In this document: piece by piece, positions 25,498 through 33,433 of the stretch
Numbering within the stretch: the stretch's first letter is position 1
Layout: each line of letters begins with the position of its first letter
Source of the DNA: Eubacterium_U album
GTDB taxonomy: Bacteria > Bacillota > Clostridia > Lachnospirales > Lachnospiraceae
DNA length: 64,000 bases
Assembly (NCBI RefSeq): GCF_025336545.1
Contig: NZ_JAODBU010000013.1
Coordinates: forward strand, 62,001 to 126,000
Reading direction: 5' to 3'
Made by a program: the position numbers and the translations under genes
Notes under the pieces: model-generated
What the model was told of the DNA's origin: nothing
What the model saw: only the letters and a program-made list of their open reading frames with translations
Database searches by the model: none

Positions 25498-25757
25498 GAT
25501 TCTTCCTCCACTCGTTGATTATCTTCAATTTATAATCATAATTTTGCAATCGTCATTTGCAGTGTCTCTCTAAAAAATCTGCAATCACCAAATTGAGGGG
25601 CTTTTGACCCCAACATTATATTTATAAAATCCATCTTTTTCCCGTAACATATCCTCACTCATTATACTCGAATAAAGAGTTGCTTGCAACACTTGTGACA
25701 CTTACAATCATATTTCAAAACCAATCCTGATTAAAATAATTTTCATCTTATATACAA
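25498..25757 (-). promoter_or_regulatory. Promoter and leader of tatD-rsmA
   Basis: TTGCAA (25689-25684) and TATAAT (25666-25661) are separated by exactly 17 bases on the minus strand. The leader of about 155 nt contains a GGGG-TCAAAAG-CCCC hairpin (25597-25611). CAAT...ATTG and six T (near 25572-25591) follow, which could act as a weak attenuator. Nothing else coding is visible in this gap. Confidence 0.7.
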
Positions 25758-25834
25758 AGACCTTTGACGTACTTTTATTAAATTAAACCGGATTATGCAT
25801 CGCCTCTTAATTTAATAATTTCCGTCAAAGGTCT
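25758..25834 (-). terminator. Long two-part hairpin downstream of the small membrane-peptide gene
   Basis: Perfect outer arms AGACCTTTGACG (25758-25769) and CGTCAAAGGTCT (25823-25834) enclose an inner TTATTAAATTAA/TTAATTTAATAA stem. On the minus strand it follows the 31-codon gene by 16 bp. The base of the stem leads to TTTGTAT, so termination is plausible but the T tract is short. Confidence 0.6.
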
Positions 25835-25850
25835 CTTTTAATTTACTTTA

Positions 25851-25946
25851 TTATTCATCATCGCCAGGTCTTTGTGTCCACCAGCAGGCTACTCCTGCTG
25901 CAACACATACAACAGCTAAAATAATAGCTACTATATTCATTGCCAT
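25851..25946 (-). CDS. 31-residue single-helix membrane peptide
   Basis: A short open frame with an excellent SD: AGGAGG ends eight bases before the ATG. The peptide starts MAMNIVAIILAVVCVAAGVA (one membrane helix) and finishes CWWTQRPGDDE, giving a helix with an aromatic interface and an acidic tail. It has two cysteines at the C-terminal half of the helix. A terminator-like hairpin follows 16 bp later, so this looks like a complete gene rather than chance. I do not recognise the family; small membrane regulators and toxin-like peptides have this shape. Confidence 0.6.
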   Translation of the reverse strand: MAMNIVAIILAVVCVAAGVACWWTQRPGDDE

Positions 25947-25977
25947 AACACACACCTCCTATTACAAAAGATTTTAT

Positions 25978-26397
25978 CTATGTAATAGTCAGCACTCTCT
26001 TTTTGCCATCCTGGTTGTGTATATAAACTATATTGTAATTCTTCCGTTTATTAAAAGTATATAAACCTGAAACACTCTTTACACTAACTCCTCCCGGAAA
26101 TAAATTGTGTGAAAATATTGCTCCATAAATAAACGGTTGCTGATGTCTGTTTCTTGATTTTGCTTCTTTTGAAGTTCCATCTACAGTTCTTTTAATCTGT
26201 ATTTGTGCATTTTTTTCAGAACACAGACATTCACTTTTAACTCTTTTTGCTTCCTGCTTAATACTTTCTGTATGAGCATAATCATTCTGATTTGCAAATA
26301 CTGTGACAGCATAAGAAGAATAGCCTGAGCTAAAAATAATTGACAATAAAATGGCAATTGCAAATATTCTGTTTTTAATCCATTTATTTACTGTCAT
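25978..26397 (-). CDS. Secreted protein of unknown function
   Basis: A 139-residue protein starting MTVNKWIKNRIFAIAILLSI, a clear signal peptide with cleavage likely near SSYAVTVFA. The ATG at 26397 is preferred over the longer frame (26439) because AGGGAG lies seven bases upstream of it. The mature part is basic, with CLCSEKNAQIQIKRTV in the middle. It ends in a region predicted to be beta (YNIVYIHNQDGKKRVLTIT). No domain is recognised. Directly downstream is the 31-residue membrane peptide, so the pair may form a small operon. Confidence 0.6.
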   Translation of the reverse strand: MTVNKWIKNRIFAIAILLSIIFSSGYSSYAVTVFANQNDYAHTESIKQEAKRVKSECLCSEKNAQIQIKRTVDGTSKEAKSRNRHQQPFIYGAIFSHNLFPGGVSVKSVSGLYTFNKRKNYNIVYIHNQDGKKRVLTIT

Positions 26398-26523
26398 AAC
26401 CTGCTCCCTTAAATACATCTTAAATAAACTTTCCAACAAATATTATTTTGTCGTTAAATACAATCTGACAAACAACTTGAATAATTTTCTTTTATTCAAC
26501 CATTAAACATATTCTATTATATT

Positions 26524-28476
26524 TTAACAGATTTCACTTCCTGCAGGCATATCTTTGTCTAATGTCATTACTGAAAGGTTTCCATCATCATCTGCTGCTG
26601 CAAGAATCATTCCCTGTGATTCTACGCCACAAAGCTTGCAAGGTTTTAAATTTGTAATAACTGCAACCTTCTTACCAACCATTTCTTCCGGTTTGTAATA
26701 TTTTGCAATACCTGATACAATCTGTCGTACTTCATTTCCAATACGAATCTGTGAAACTAAAAGTTTCTTTGCCTTTGGAACCGGCTCGCATTTTAATACT
26801 TCACCAACACGAATCTGTACTTTATCAAAATCATCAATTGTGATTTCTTCTTTTGGTTCAACTTCCGGATATTTTTCTTCCGGTGCTGCTTCTGCTTTCT
26901 GTTTTGCCTGAATTTCTTCTACCTTTGGCATTACATCTTTAATGTCTAATCTTGCAAATAAGATTTCCGGTTTTTCTGTAACCTTATTTCCTGATGGATA
27001 TTTTCCAAATTCAGTCATATCATCAAATGCTCTTGCCTGTGTGTTTAACTGTTCAAGAATCTTCTTTGATGTTTCAGGCATGAATGGCTCTAAAAGACTT
27101 GCTCCTATTGTAATACTTTCAATTAAATTGTAAAGAACTGTTTCAAGTCTTGCCTTCTTTTCTTCATCCTTTGCTAATGCCCAAGGCATTGTTTCATCAA
27201 TGTATTTATTGCATCTCTTAAACATTGTGAAGATTTCAGTAATTGCATCCGCAACCCTTAAATCGTCCATTTTATTAGATGCCTTAACCTGAGTTTCAAG
27301 AACAACTTTCTTTAAGTCTTCATCAACTTCTTCTGCAACACCTGCGTTATTTACAACACCGCCAAAGTATTTATTTGACATTGAAATTGTTCTGTTTACA
27401 AGATTTCCAAGTGTGTTTGCAAGGTCAGAATTCATTCTTTCAACCATTAATTCCCAAGTAATTGTTCCATCGTTTTCAAATGGCATTTCATGAAGAACGA
27501 AGTATCTTACTGCATCTACTCCAAATAAGCTTGCAAGGTCATCAGCATAAATGATGTTTCCTTTTGACTTGCTCATTTTTTCTCCACCCTGAAGTAACCA
27601 TGGATGTCCAAATATCTGCTTTGGAAGTGGAACGTCTAATGCCATTAACATAATTGGCCAGTAAATTGTATGGAATCTTAAGATATCTTTTCCAATTAAG
27701 TGAAGGTCTGCAGGCCAATACTTCTTATATAATTCACCGTGATTTCCATCTACATCGTATCCAAGTCCTGTAATATAGTTTGATAACGCATCAATCCATA
27801 CATAAATAACATGCTTTGGATCAAAGTCTACAGGAACACCCCATTTAAATGATGTTCTTGATACGCATAAATCCTGAAGACCCGGAAGAAGGAAATTGTT
27901 CATCATTTCATTTTTTCTTGATTCCGGCTGAATAAATTCAGGATGAGTATTTATATGTTCAATCAATCTGTCCGCATATTTGCTCATTCTAAAGAAATAT
28001 GCTTCTTCCTTTGCAGGTGTACATTCTCTTCCACAGTCAGGACATTTGCCATCTACTAACTGTGATGTTGTAAAGAATGATTCACATGGTGTACAATACA
28101 TTCCTTCGTATTCACCTTTGTAAATATCACCCTGATCATATAATTTTTTGAAAATCTTCTGAACCTGTTTTTCGTGGTCTTCATCTGTTGTTCTGATAAA
28201 TTTATCATAAGATGTTCCTACCAAATCCCAAATTCGTCTGATTTCTCCTGATACTTCATCTACAAATTCCTTTGGTGTTACACCTTTTTCTGCTGCCTTT
28301 AATTCAACCTTCTGTCCATGTTCATCTGTTCCTGTCTGGAATCTTACATCATAACCCTGCTGTCTCTTATAACGTACAATGCTGTCTGCAAGGATTGCTT
28401 CGTATGTGTTTCCAATATGTGGCTTACCTGATGTGTAAGCAATGGCTGTTGTCAAATAATATGGTTTCTTTTCCAT
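26524..28476 (-). CDS. metG: Methionyl-tRNA synthetase
   Basis: Charges tRNA-Met. The class I HIGH motif is AYTSGKPHIGNTYEAI and the KMSKS loop is QGGEKMSKSKGNIIY. A zinc knuckle CTPCESFFTTSQLVDGKCPDCG lies between them. The anticodon domain follows. After a Glu-rich linker (about residue 525-545), the C-terminal EMAP/Trbp111-like tRNA-binding domain (IDDFDKVQIRVGEVLKCEPV onward) completes 650 residues, normal for the dimeric form. AAGGAG lies ten bases before the ATG. Expression is controlled by the T-box leader upstream. Confidence 0.98.
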   Translation of the reverse strand: MEKKPYYLTTAIAYTSGKPHIGNTYEAILADSIVRYKRQQGYDVRFQTGTDEHGQKVELKAAEKGVTPKEFVDEVSGEIRRIWDLVGTSYDKFIRTTDEDHEKQVQKIFKKLYDQGDIYKGEYEGMYCTPCESFFTTSQLVDGKCPDCGRECTPAKEEAYFFRMSKYADRLIEHINTHPEFIQPESRKNEMMNNFLLPGLQDLCVSRTSFKWGVPVDFDPKHVIYVWIDALSNYITGLGYDVDGNHGELYKKYWPADLHLIGKDILRFHTIYWPIMLMALDVPLPKQIFGHPWLLQGGEKMSKSKGNIIYADDLASLFGVDAVRYFVLHEMPFENDGTITWELMVERMNSDLANTLGNLVNRTISMSNKYFGGVVNNAGVAEEVDEDLKKVVLETQVKASNKMDDLRVADAITEIFTMFKRCNKYIDETMPWALAKDEEKKARLETVLYNLIESITIGASLLEPFMPETSKKILEQLNTQARAFDDMTEFGKYPSGNKVTEKPEILFARLDIKDVMPKVEEIQAKQKAEAAPEEKYPEVEPKEEITIDDFDKVQIRVGEVLKCEPVPKAKKLLVSQIRIGNEVRQIVSGIAKYYKPEEMVGKKVAVITNLKPCKLCGVESQGMILAAADDDGNLSVMTLDKDMPAGSEIC

Positions 28477-28597
28477 TTCAAATAAACTCCTTTTTTATTT
28501 ATTCTAAAAACTCCCGAATATAGTTTCATAGGAATTGACAAAATCAACGAAAGTACAATTACGTTGCCTGTCGCCCGTAGTGGTACTAAATTAAAAT

Positions 28598-28905
28598 AAG
28601 CACTCTCTTCTTTATGCAAAGACGAGAGTGCTTTAACTTCGTGGTACCACTTTACTTTATTCAGATATTAGTATCATTAATTACTGTATTCAAATACTAT
28701 TCTTAATCCACTAACAAAACTATATCCAAATCTCATTTCACTTTAACGGGTGTATCCGTCACAGGTTTACTTTATGCTCGCCCATGCCGCTCCAAGTCCA
28801 TCTTCCATAGTTCAACCTGTTGTCTGCTTTCACCTAATCAGACTCTCTGTAAACTGTATTCCCATGTACTCTTCTCTTCATTGCGTTTAATTATGCCAAT
28901 TACTA
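28598..28905 (-). promoter_or_regulatory. T-box riboswitch (Met) upstream of metG
   Basis: The T-box core AAAGTGGTACCACG is read on the minus strand at about 28654-28640. It is followed directly by a terminator with arms AAGCACTCTC/GAGAGTGCTT (28598-28633) and ATTTTAATTT. Upstream, GATTAGGTGAAAGCAGAC-like stem I sequence leads to an AUG at 28801-28799 (within GGAAGATGGACTTGGAG), in the expected specifier position for methionine. Uncharged tRNA-Met should favour antitermination and raise metG expression. Confidence 0.88.
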
Positions 28906-28907
28906 TG

Positions 28908-28936
28908 AGTGTATTATTTTTATGTTTATTTGTCAA
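28908..28936 (-). promoter_or_regulatory. Promoter of the metG T-box leader
   Basis: A perfect TTGACA (28936-28931) is followed after 17 bases by TACACT (28913-28908). It starts 19 bp past the stop of the M16 peptidase gene and would initiate at about 28901, in front of stem I of the T-box. Confidence 0.7.
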
Positions 28937-28954
28937 TATTGAAAGCTGAATTGT

Positions 28955-30223
28955 CTATATTTCCAACCACTCTTTCAACCTCTGCCTCGTCAATCCCTTT
29001 GCATCACCCATTACAATCAAAGAAATGTTTTGATTTCTGAATATAACATTTGATACTTCTCTCAAACGATAATAATCTATTTTTTTATTTTCCTTAATTT
29101 TTTCTTTGATTGTTAATAATTCTTTTTTCTTTATGAAATCATATCCCATCTGAAAGTTTAATTCATTGGAGTCTTCTAGCCAAAACCATAGGTTGTCCGT
29201 GAAAAAAGTCATATTCATATCTATATCCCTTTGCGATATATTTTCTCTTAGATTTTTTATAATCCACATAATTTTTTGCAAACCTGCTTGTAAGTTCTTT
29301 TTTTCGATAGAAAAAAAGATTGATAAAACTGCTGCATCATTATAAATTTCCACATACGAATATATATCATATACTAGCCCCATCTTTTCACGTATCTCTT
29401 TTTGCAATCGAGAGCCATCACCACCACCTATAATACTATTTAAAAACAGAAGTTCATTTTCTCTAATTAATTTTAAATTCACATCAAACGATAACTGAAC
29501 ATCTAATATATTCCACGAAGAATATTCTTTCACAACTATATTAGGTTCTCTTTGAAATTGTACCTCTAAAATATTTTTATCAATATAATTTTTTTCGTTA
29601 TCATTAATTGGAATTCTTTCAAACTGCTTAGTAATTGATTCAATATCATCTTCTTCAACAGCTCCTGTAATAACAAAAACGATATTTTCCTTGCAAAATA
29701 TATCCTTTTTATATTTTACTAATTCCTCTAAACTGATTTTTTTTATAACTCGTTCTTCTCCTAGTATTGATTGCGATAATGAATGTTCTTTCCAAATTGC
29801 TTTATCCGAAATCTGCTGTAGTTCCTCTTCATCCTCTTTTTCATATATTTCATTGAGAACAATCTTTTTTTCACTTTCCAGCTGCTCATCTGTCCAATTA
29901 AATGTAGTTAAGATTTTTTTAAAAAGCAACAAACTCTTTTTCAAATATTGGGGTCTGACTTTCATTCTGTAATTCATCATCTCTTTGTATGTTGTACCTT
30001 GCAAAGAGCTTCCCATACATTCTGTCTCTTGATATATCTCTTCTTGAGACATTTCACCAAGTTGTCTAAAATGTATATGTTCAAGCAAATGTGTAATTCC
30101 ATTATTTCTTTTGGTTTCATATCTCGAACCTGCTTTCACATATAATCCAATTTCAACTGATTTTGCATATTGAATTGGATAAAATATAAATGTTAATCCA
30201 TTTGACAATTTGCTTACTCGCAT
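28955..30223 (-). CDS. M16-family zinc peptidase (insulinase-like)
   Basis: A 422-residue peptidase with the inverted zinc motif HLLEH in GITHLLEHIHFRQ near residue 45. The expected distal Glu lies in the LNEIYEKEDEEE region about 75 residues later. The N-terminus LSNGLTFIFYPIQYAKSVEIG is typical for the family. RLQKEIREKMGLVYDIYSYVE in the second half matches the R-x-x-x-Y substrate-binding segment. Length equals one full M16 subunit (two repeats). The family includes mitochondrial-type processing peptidases and peptidases in RiPP loci; no precursor or modifying enzyme is visible here. GGGAG lies nine bases before the ATG. A 70-bp immunity-gene fragment sits just upstream. Confidence 0.88.
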   Translation of the reverse strand: MRVSKLSNGLTFIFYPIQYAKSVEIGLYVKAGSRYETKRNNGITHLLEHIHFRQLGEMSQEEIYQETECMGSSLQGTTYKEMMNYRMKVRPQYLKKSLLLFKKILTTFNWTDEQLESEKKIVLNEIYEKEDEEELQQISDKAIWKEHSLSQSILGEERVIKKISLEELVKYKKDIFCKENIVFVITGAVEEDDIESITKQFERIPINDNEKNYIDKNILEVQFQREPNIVVKEYSSWNILDVQLSFDVNLKLIRENELLFLNSIIGGGDGSRLQKEIREKMGLVYDIYSYVEIYNDAAVLSIFFSIEKKNLQAGLQKIMWIIKNLRENISQRDIDMNMTFFTDNLWFWLEDSNELNFQMGYDFIKKKELLTIKEKIKENKKIDYYRLREVSNVIFRNQNISLIVMGDAKGLTRQRLKEWLEI

Positions 30224-30245
30224 GTATCTTTTCTCCCTTACTAAA

Positions 30246-30315
30246 CTAAGTTATATAAAACAGTATATATGTTTATTTTGGTAAATTCTGTTTTTTCATG
30301 CATCAATATTTCTTC
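30246..30315 (-). pseudogene. Relic fragment of a HEAT-repeat (immunity-type) gene
   Basis: These 70 bases match 31775-31844, inside the HEAT gene at 31536-32231, with a single difference. The fragment has no start, stop or SD of its own. It marks the left edge of the duplicated RHS cassette zone and shows that at least one cassette was lost here by deletion. Confidence 0.85.
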
Positions 30316-30356
30316 TCCTCATATATGTCTAGAAATATATAATTATATTTTCTTTA

Positions 30357-31253
30357 TTAGTTAGTCAGCTCATTTAAACTTTTAAATAAGTATTTTTCTT
30401 TATTGCCTTCACTCATTATTATATTTGTTCCTAATGTATTGTTAATTACAGACGTAGAAACATAATGTTTATATTTACTTCCGTCCTTTGTCGTTACAAT
30501 AATATTAATATCTACACTTTTATCTTCTCTTTCAAAATACTTGTACTCAATATTTGTAGTCTTTTTTCCATATCTTTTTTTAATTTGTTTTTTTATTAAA
30601 TTTTTTACATCATCAGCTTTAGAAATTTTGCTAAATTTTTCTTCCGATAATGTCTTAACATCATAGTCCTGACACATTTCTTTCTTGCCATTCCATTTAA
30701 TATGATACTTTTGCTGAGACAAACTCATCCATTCATTAAATTCCGGCTGTAGCACAGAATATGAATAATCATATGCATATAATTCTTCGTTTTCTAAAAA
30801 TAAATTTATCTTATTTTGTTCAAAAACCTTTACTGCCTTATTTTCTTTTACTTTATATATTTCTGTATACATACTGTCATTCTGCCTTAATTGTGCAACA
30901 TTAAAAATAATATAGTTTTTATTTTTTATAAACAACTCAATTGTTGTATCTTCTGTTGCAACAAATTCATCCGACAGTTTTTGACTATTTTTTCCACTTA
31001 AAAACCATAATTCAAATTTATTTTCTTTTTTCTCCTCTTTATTAGCTAAAATAAAAGCTTCTTTTTCGCCGTCGTTATCATAATCCTCAACAATCATTTT
31101 ATATATATCTTTATCAGTCAGTTTCTTAATCTCATCTTTATAATAATCTGTTGACGTTTTTATTTTTTCTTTTTTAGTTGTGATATTTTCTGATGTGTCG
31201 CAACCAACTAAGACTATTATTGATATAGTCATTATAGTTAATATTTTCTTCAT
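30357..31253 (-). CDS. Lipoprotein of unknown function inside the RHS cassette zone
   Basis: A 298-residue lipoprotein: MKKILTIMTISIIVLVGCDT has a clean lipobox (LVGC), so the mature protein begins at Cys18 on the outer face of the membrane. Residues about 55-75 (IVEDYDNDGEKEAFILANK) resemble an FG-GAP/VCBS-like Asp-rich loop. The rest is mixed alpha/beta and lysine-rich. CGGAG lies five bases before the ATG. It sits 57 bp downstream of a truncated RHS start and upstream of a HEAT-gene relic, the same slot occupied by HEAT proteins in the other cassettes. It could be an immunity lipoprotein or unrelated cargo; there is no direct evidence. Confidence 0.6.
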   Translation of the reverse strand: MKKILTIMTISIIVLVGCDTSENITTKKEKIKTSTDYYKDEIKKLTDKDIYKMIVEDYDNDGEKEAFILANKEEKKENKFELWFLSGKNSQKLSDEFVATEDTTIELFIKNKNYIIFNVAQLRQNDSMYTEIYKVKENKAVKVFEQNKINLFLENEELYAYDYSYSVLQPEFNEWMSLSQQKYHIKWNGKKEMCQDYDVKTLSEEKFSKISKADDVKNLIKKQIKKRYGKKTTNIEYKYFEREDKSVDINIIVTTKDGSKYKHYVSTSVINNTLGTNIIMSEGNKEKYLFKSLNELTN

Positions 31254-31309
31254 ATTAGTCTCCGTTTCTTTCTATAAACATATTAATTATGTATACATTA
31301 TGCATTTTC

Positions 31310-31393
31310 AATTGTACTTCCATTTCTGCATGTAACCTTTGTAAACTGATTGTTTGCATCATATTCTTTCTGTACTGTCGATGTTTCACCTAT
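31310..31393 (-). pseudogene. Truncated start of an RHS cassette
   Basis: The sequence reads IGETSTVQKEYDANNQ then TKVTCRNGST on the minus strand and is nearly identical to the beginning of the two longer RHS fragments (positions 34263-34347 and 36312-36394). It breaks off after about 28 codons. No start codon is present and a terminator lies directly upstream. It is a remnant of a third cassette. Confidence 0.85.
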
Positions 31394-31395
31394 CT

Positions 31396-31466
31396 AAAAA
31401 ATCCTTAAGCATTAACCTTCCGATAAGTGAAATTCTATATGAAACACTTGGTCATGCTTAAGGATT
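31396..31466 (-). terminator. Cassette terminator, copy A
   Basis: Arms ATCCTTAAGCATTAACC (31401-31417) and GGTCATGCTTAAGGAT (31450-31466) pair with one bulge. On the minus strand the stem is followed by six T, and the RHS remnant begins immediately after. Two further copies (34348-34423 and 36394-36466) occupy the same position in the other cassettes. Confidence 0.88.
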
Positions 31467-31535
31467 ATGTTTTAATATTATTCCCTATTTCCCAACGCTA
31501 TAGCACACGAATATCACATTATAAAATTTGTATTT

Positions 31536-32231
31536 CTACTCATCACTATCCTCTTCCATCTCATCCATTTCTTCTATTTTTTTTATTGCATCATCAATTG
31601 TATAAATAACTGACCTTGCAGTTTCCTTTTCTTTATATTCTAATAATATACTAATTATCATATCTCTATTGCTCTCATTTGCAATATCTTTCAAACTGTT
31701 TACTACTGCGCATTTATTAGAATATTTTTTTGAATTTGTCATTGATAACAGTTTGCCAAAATATTCTTTTTGACCTAAGTTATATAAAACAGTATATATG
31801 TTTATTTTGGTAAATTCTGTTTTTTCATGCATCAACATTTCTTCCAAAAATTTTATTAATTCATTTTCTTTGTGAATCTTAACCGCTATATCTCCTAATG
31901 ATATTATTGCGTATCCTCTTACATAACCGCTTGTATCTTTTTTTGCTATTTTTTTTAGTATATTGTAAGTTGTAACCGATTCACTTATGCCCAACGAATC
32001 ACATGCTTCAGTTCTTACCAGCCATTCCTTATCATTAGTTAAGCGTAATAATATTTCTTCTCCTTTTTCATCACTTGAGTCGACTAAAATTCTTGCAACA
32101 AGAGCTCTAATAGTCAGTTCTTTATCATACGATAATTCCTTTAATATCCTATAATCATCTTCATCGAATTCCTCCTCATATGCTTTATCATCTAACCGTG
32201 CCAATACTTTTATTTTTTCTTTATATTTCAT
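31536..32231 (-). CDS. HEAT-repeat protein, probable RHS immunity protein (paralogue 1)
   Basis: A 231-residue, all-helical protein. Repeated units such as KELSYDKELTIRALVARILV, RLTNDKEWLVRTEACDSLGI and DTSGYVRGYAIISLGDIA show the D-x-x-VR-x-x-A pattern of HEAT/PBS-lyase repeats, five or six in all. It ends in an acidic tail (EEMDEMEEDSDE). It is a close paralogue of the protein at 34494-35189 and of the C-terminal half of the protein at 32281-33432. AGGAGG lies eight bases before the ATG. HEAT-like proteins are known as immunity partners of polymorphic toxins, and both copies follow RHS tips, so immunity is a fair inference but unproven. Confidence 0.75.
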   Translation of the reverse strand: MKYKEKIKVLARLDDKAYEEEFDEDDYRILKELSYDKELTIRALVARILVDSSDEKGEEILLRLTNDKEWLVRTEACDSLGISESVTTYNILKKIAKKDTSGYVRGYAIISLGDIAVKIHKENELIKFLEEMLMHEKTEFTKINIYTVLYNLGQKEYFGKLLSMTNSKKYSNKCAVVNSLKDIANESNRDMIISILLEYKEKETARSVIYTIDDAIKKIEEMDEMEEDSDE

Positions 32232-32280
32232 CCTTTATCCTCCTGTAAATGTATATATTTTCCAACAGGTTAATGTAATT

Positions 32281-33432
32281 TTATAGTTCTCTATCCCAAA
32301 ACAAGTCGTTTTTTAAATCGTTTATTAACTCTTCTATCGAGCTAATTACAATTCTTTTATTCTCATTACTTCTACGTTCCTTTAATACCCTAAGTATTTC
32401 ATCTTTATTATTTTCACTTGCAATATAATCCAGACTATTTATTACTGAAATCCTATTTATATAATTTTTTTCATTAATCATTTCCAATAAATTATATAAA
32501 TAATTTTCTTTTCCAATAACGTATAACGATGTGTATATACATATTTTTATAAATGGCTTTTCCTTGTTTTTTATTTTTCCTTCTAAAAATTCTACAAGTT
32601 CATTTTCTTTATGTAACCTACGTGCAACATCTTCCAATGATCGTATTACATAGCCCCTTACATTATCTGCTTTATCTATTTGAGCAATTTTTTTTAATGT
32701 CTCATATTCCACTAAAGTTTTACCAATACATAATGAGTCACATGCTTCAGCTCTTACTGATGAATCATTATCACCAGTCAATCGTAACAATATTTTTACA
32801 CCTTTATCAGTATCAGAATGAATTAACATCTCTGCAACTTTTTCTCTTATACCATTTTCTTCATCCCATGATAATTTATCTAATACTTGCAATTCATATT
32901 CATTAAAGTTTCTTTCCTCTATATTTTTTTCTATCTTCTCCAACAAATCATATTTTTCCTTGTTTTTTATGTATATATAATCTCCTACAATTATATCTGC
33001 ATATTCTTTAGCCTGTCTCTCTTCTCCTATTTCTGTTAATTTCATTTGATTTATCCATTGAAAATAATGCGTCAATTCATGAGCCATAACATGACAATAT
33101 GATATTAATACATTCCTCCTTCCTCTTTTTATTTTTTCTTTACAATAATCTCCTACTGAAATTCTTATAAATGGTTCTTCAAGTTTATCATAGGGACCCC
33201 AAAAAGTACCATCTACCAATTCACCATCTATAGCCTTGATTTTCATTTTAGATTTTACATATACATTTACTCTATACGGAAAGCTATATTCTTTCCTTAA
33301 GTGTTTTGCAAAATCCTTTAATGCTAATTTAACTTCTTCATCAACATTAACATCAAATCTCAATCTTAAACCATTGCGTATATTATTACCTTTATAAACT
33401 TTTTCCCAATTGTCGCAATTCCATATATTCAT
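32281..33432 (-). CDS. HELTH-motif metallopeptidase-like domain fused to HEAT repeats
   Basis: A 383-residue protein with two parts. Residues 1-155 carry VMAHELTHYFQWINQ, an HExxH zinc-peptidase motif, followed about 20 residues later by GEERQAKEYADIIV, whose Glu/Asp could complete the metal site. Residues about 170-383 are HEAT repeats close to those in the neighbouring 231-residue proteins (RLTGDNDSSVRAEACDSLCI). The ATG at 33432 is chosen over the longer frame (33648) because AAGGAAG lies eight bases upstream and the longer frame would overlap the RHS tip. The start falls one base after the RHS stop codon, a tight toxin-immunity style coupling. Whether the zinc domain acts on the toxin is unknown. 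Confidence 0.72.
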   Translation of the reverse strand: MNIWNCDNWEKVYKGNNIRNGLRLRFDVNVDEEVKLALKDFAKHLRKEYSFPYRVNVYVKSKMKIKAIDGELVDGTFWGPYDKLEEPFIRISVGDYCKEKIKRGRRNVLISYCHVMAHELTHYFQWINQMKLTEIGEERQAKEYADIIVGDYIYIKNKEKYDLLEKIEKNIEERNFNEYELQVLDKLSWDEENGIREKVAEMLIHSDTDKGVKILLRLTGDNDSSVRAEACDSLCIGKTLVEYETLKKIAQIDKADNVRGYVIRSLEDVARRLHKENELVEFLEGKIKNKEKPFIKICIYTSLYVIGKENYLYNLLEMINEKNYINRISVINSLDYIASENNKDEILRVLKERRSNENKRIVISSIEELINDLKNDLFWDREL

Positions 33433-33433
33433 A

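Noticed and set aside
28577..28592. Second T-box core (TAGTACCACTACGGG on the minus strand)
   Set aside because: It lies after the terminator and lacks the surrounding T-box features; most likely chance similarity or a remnant.
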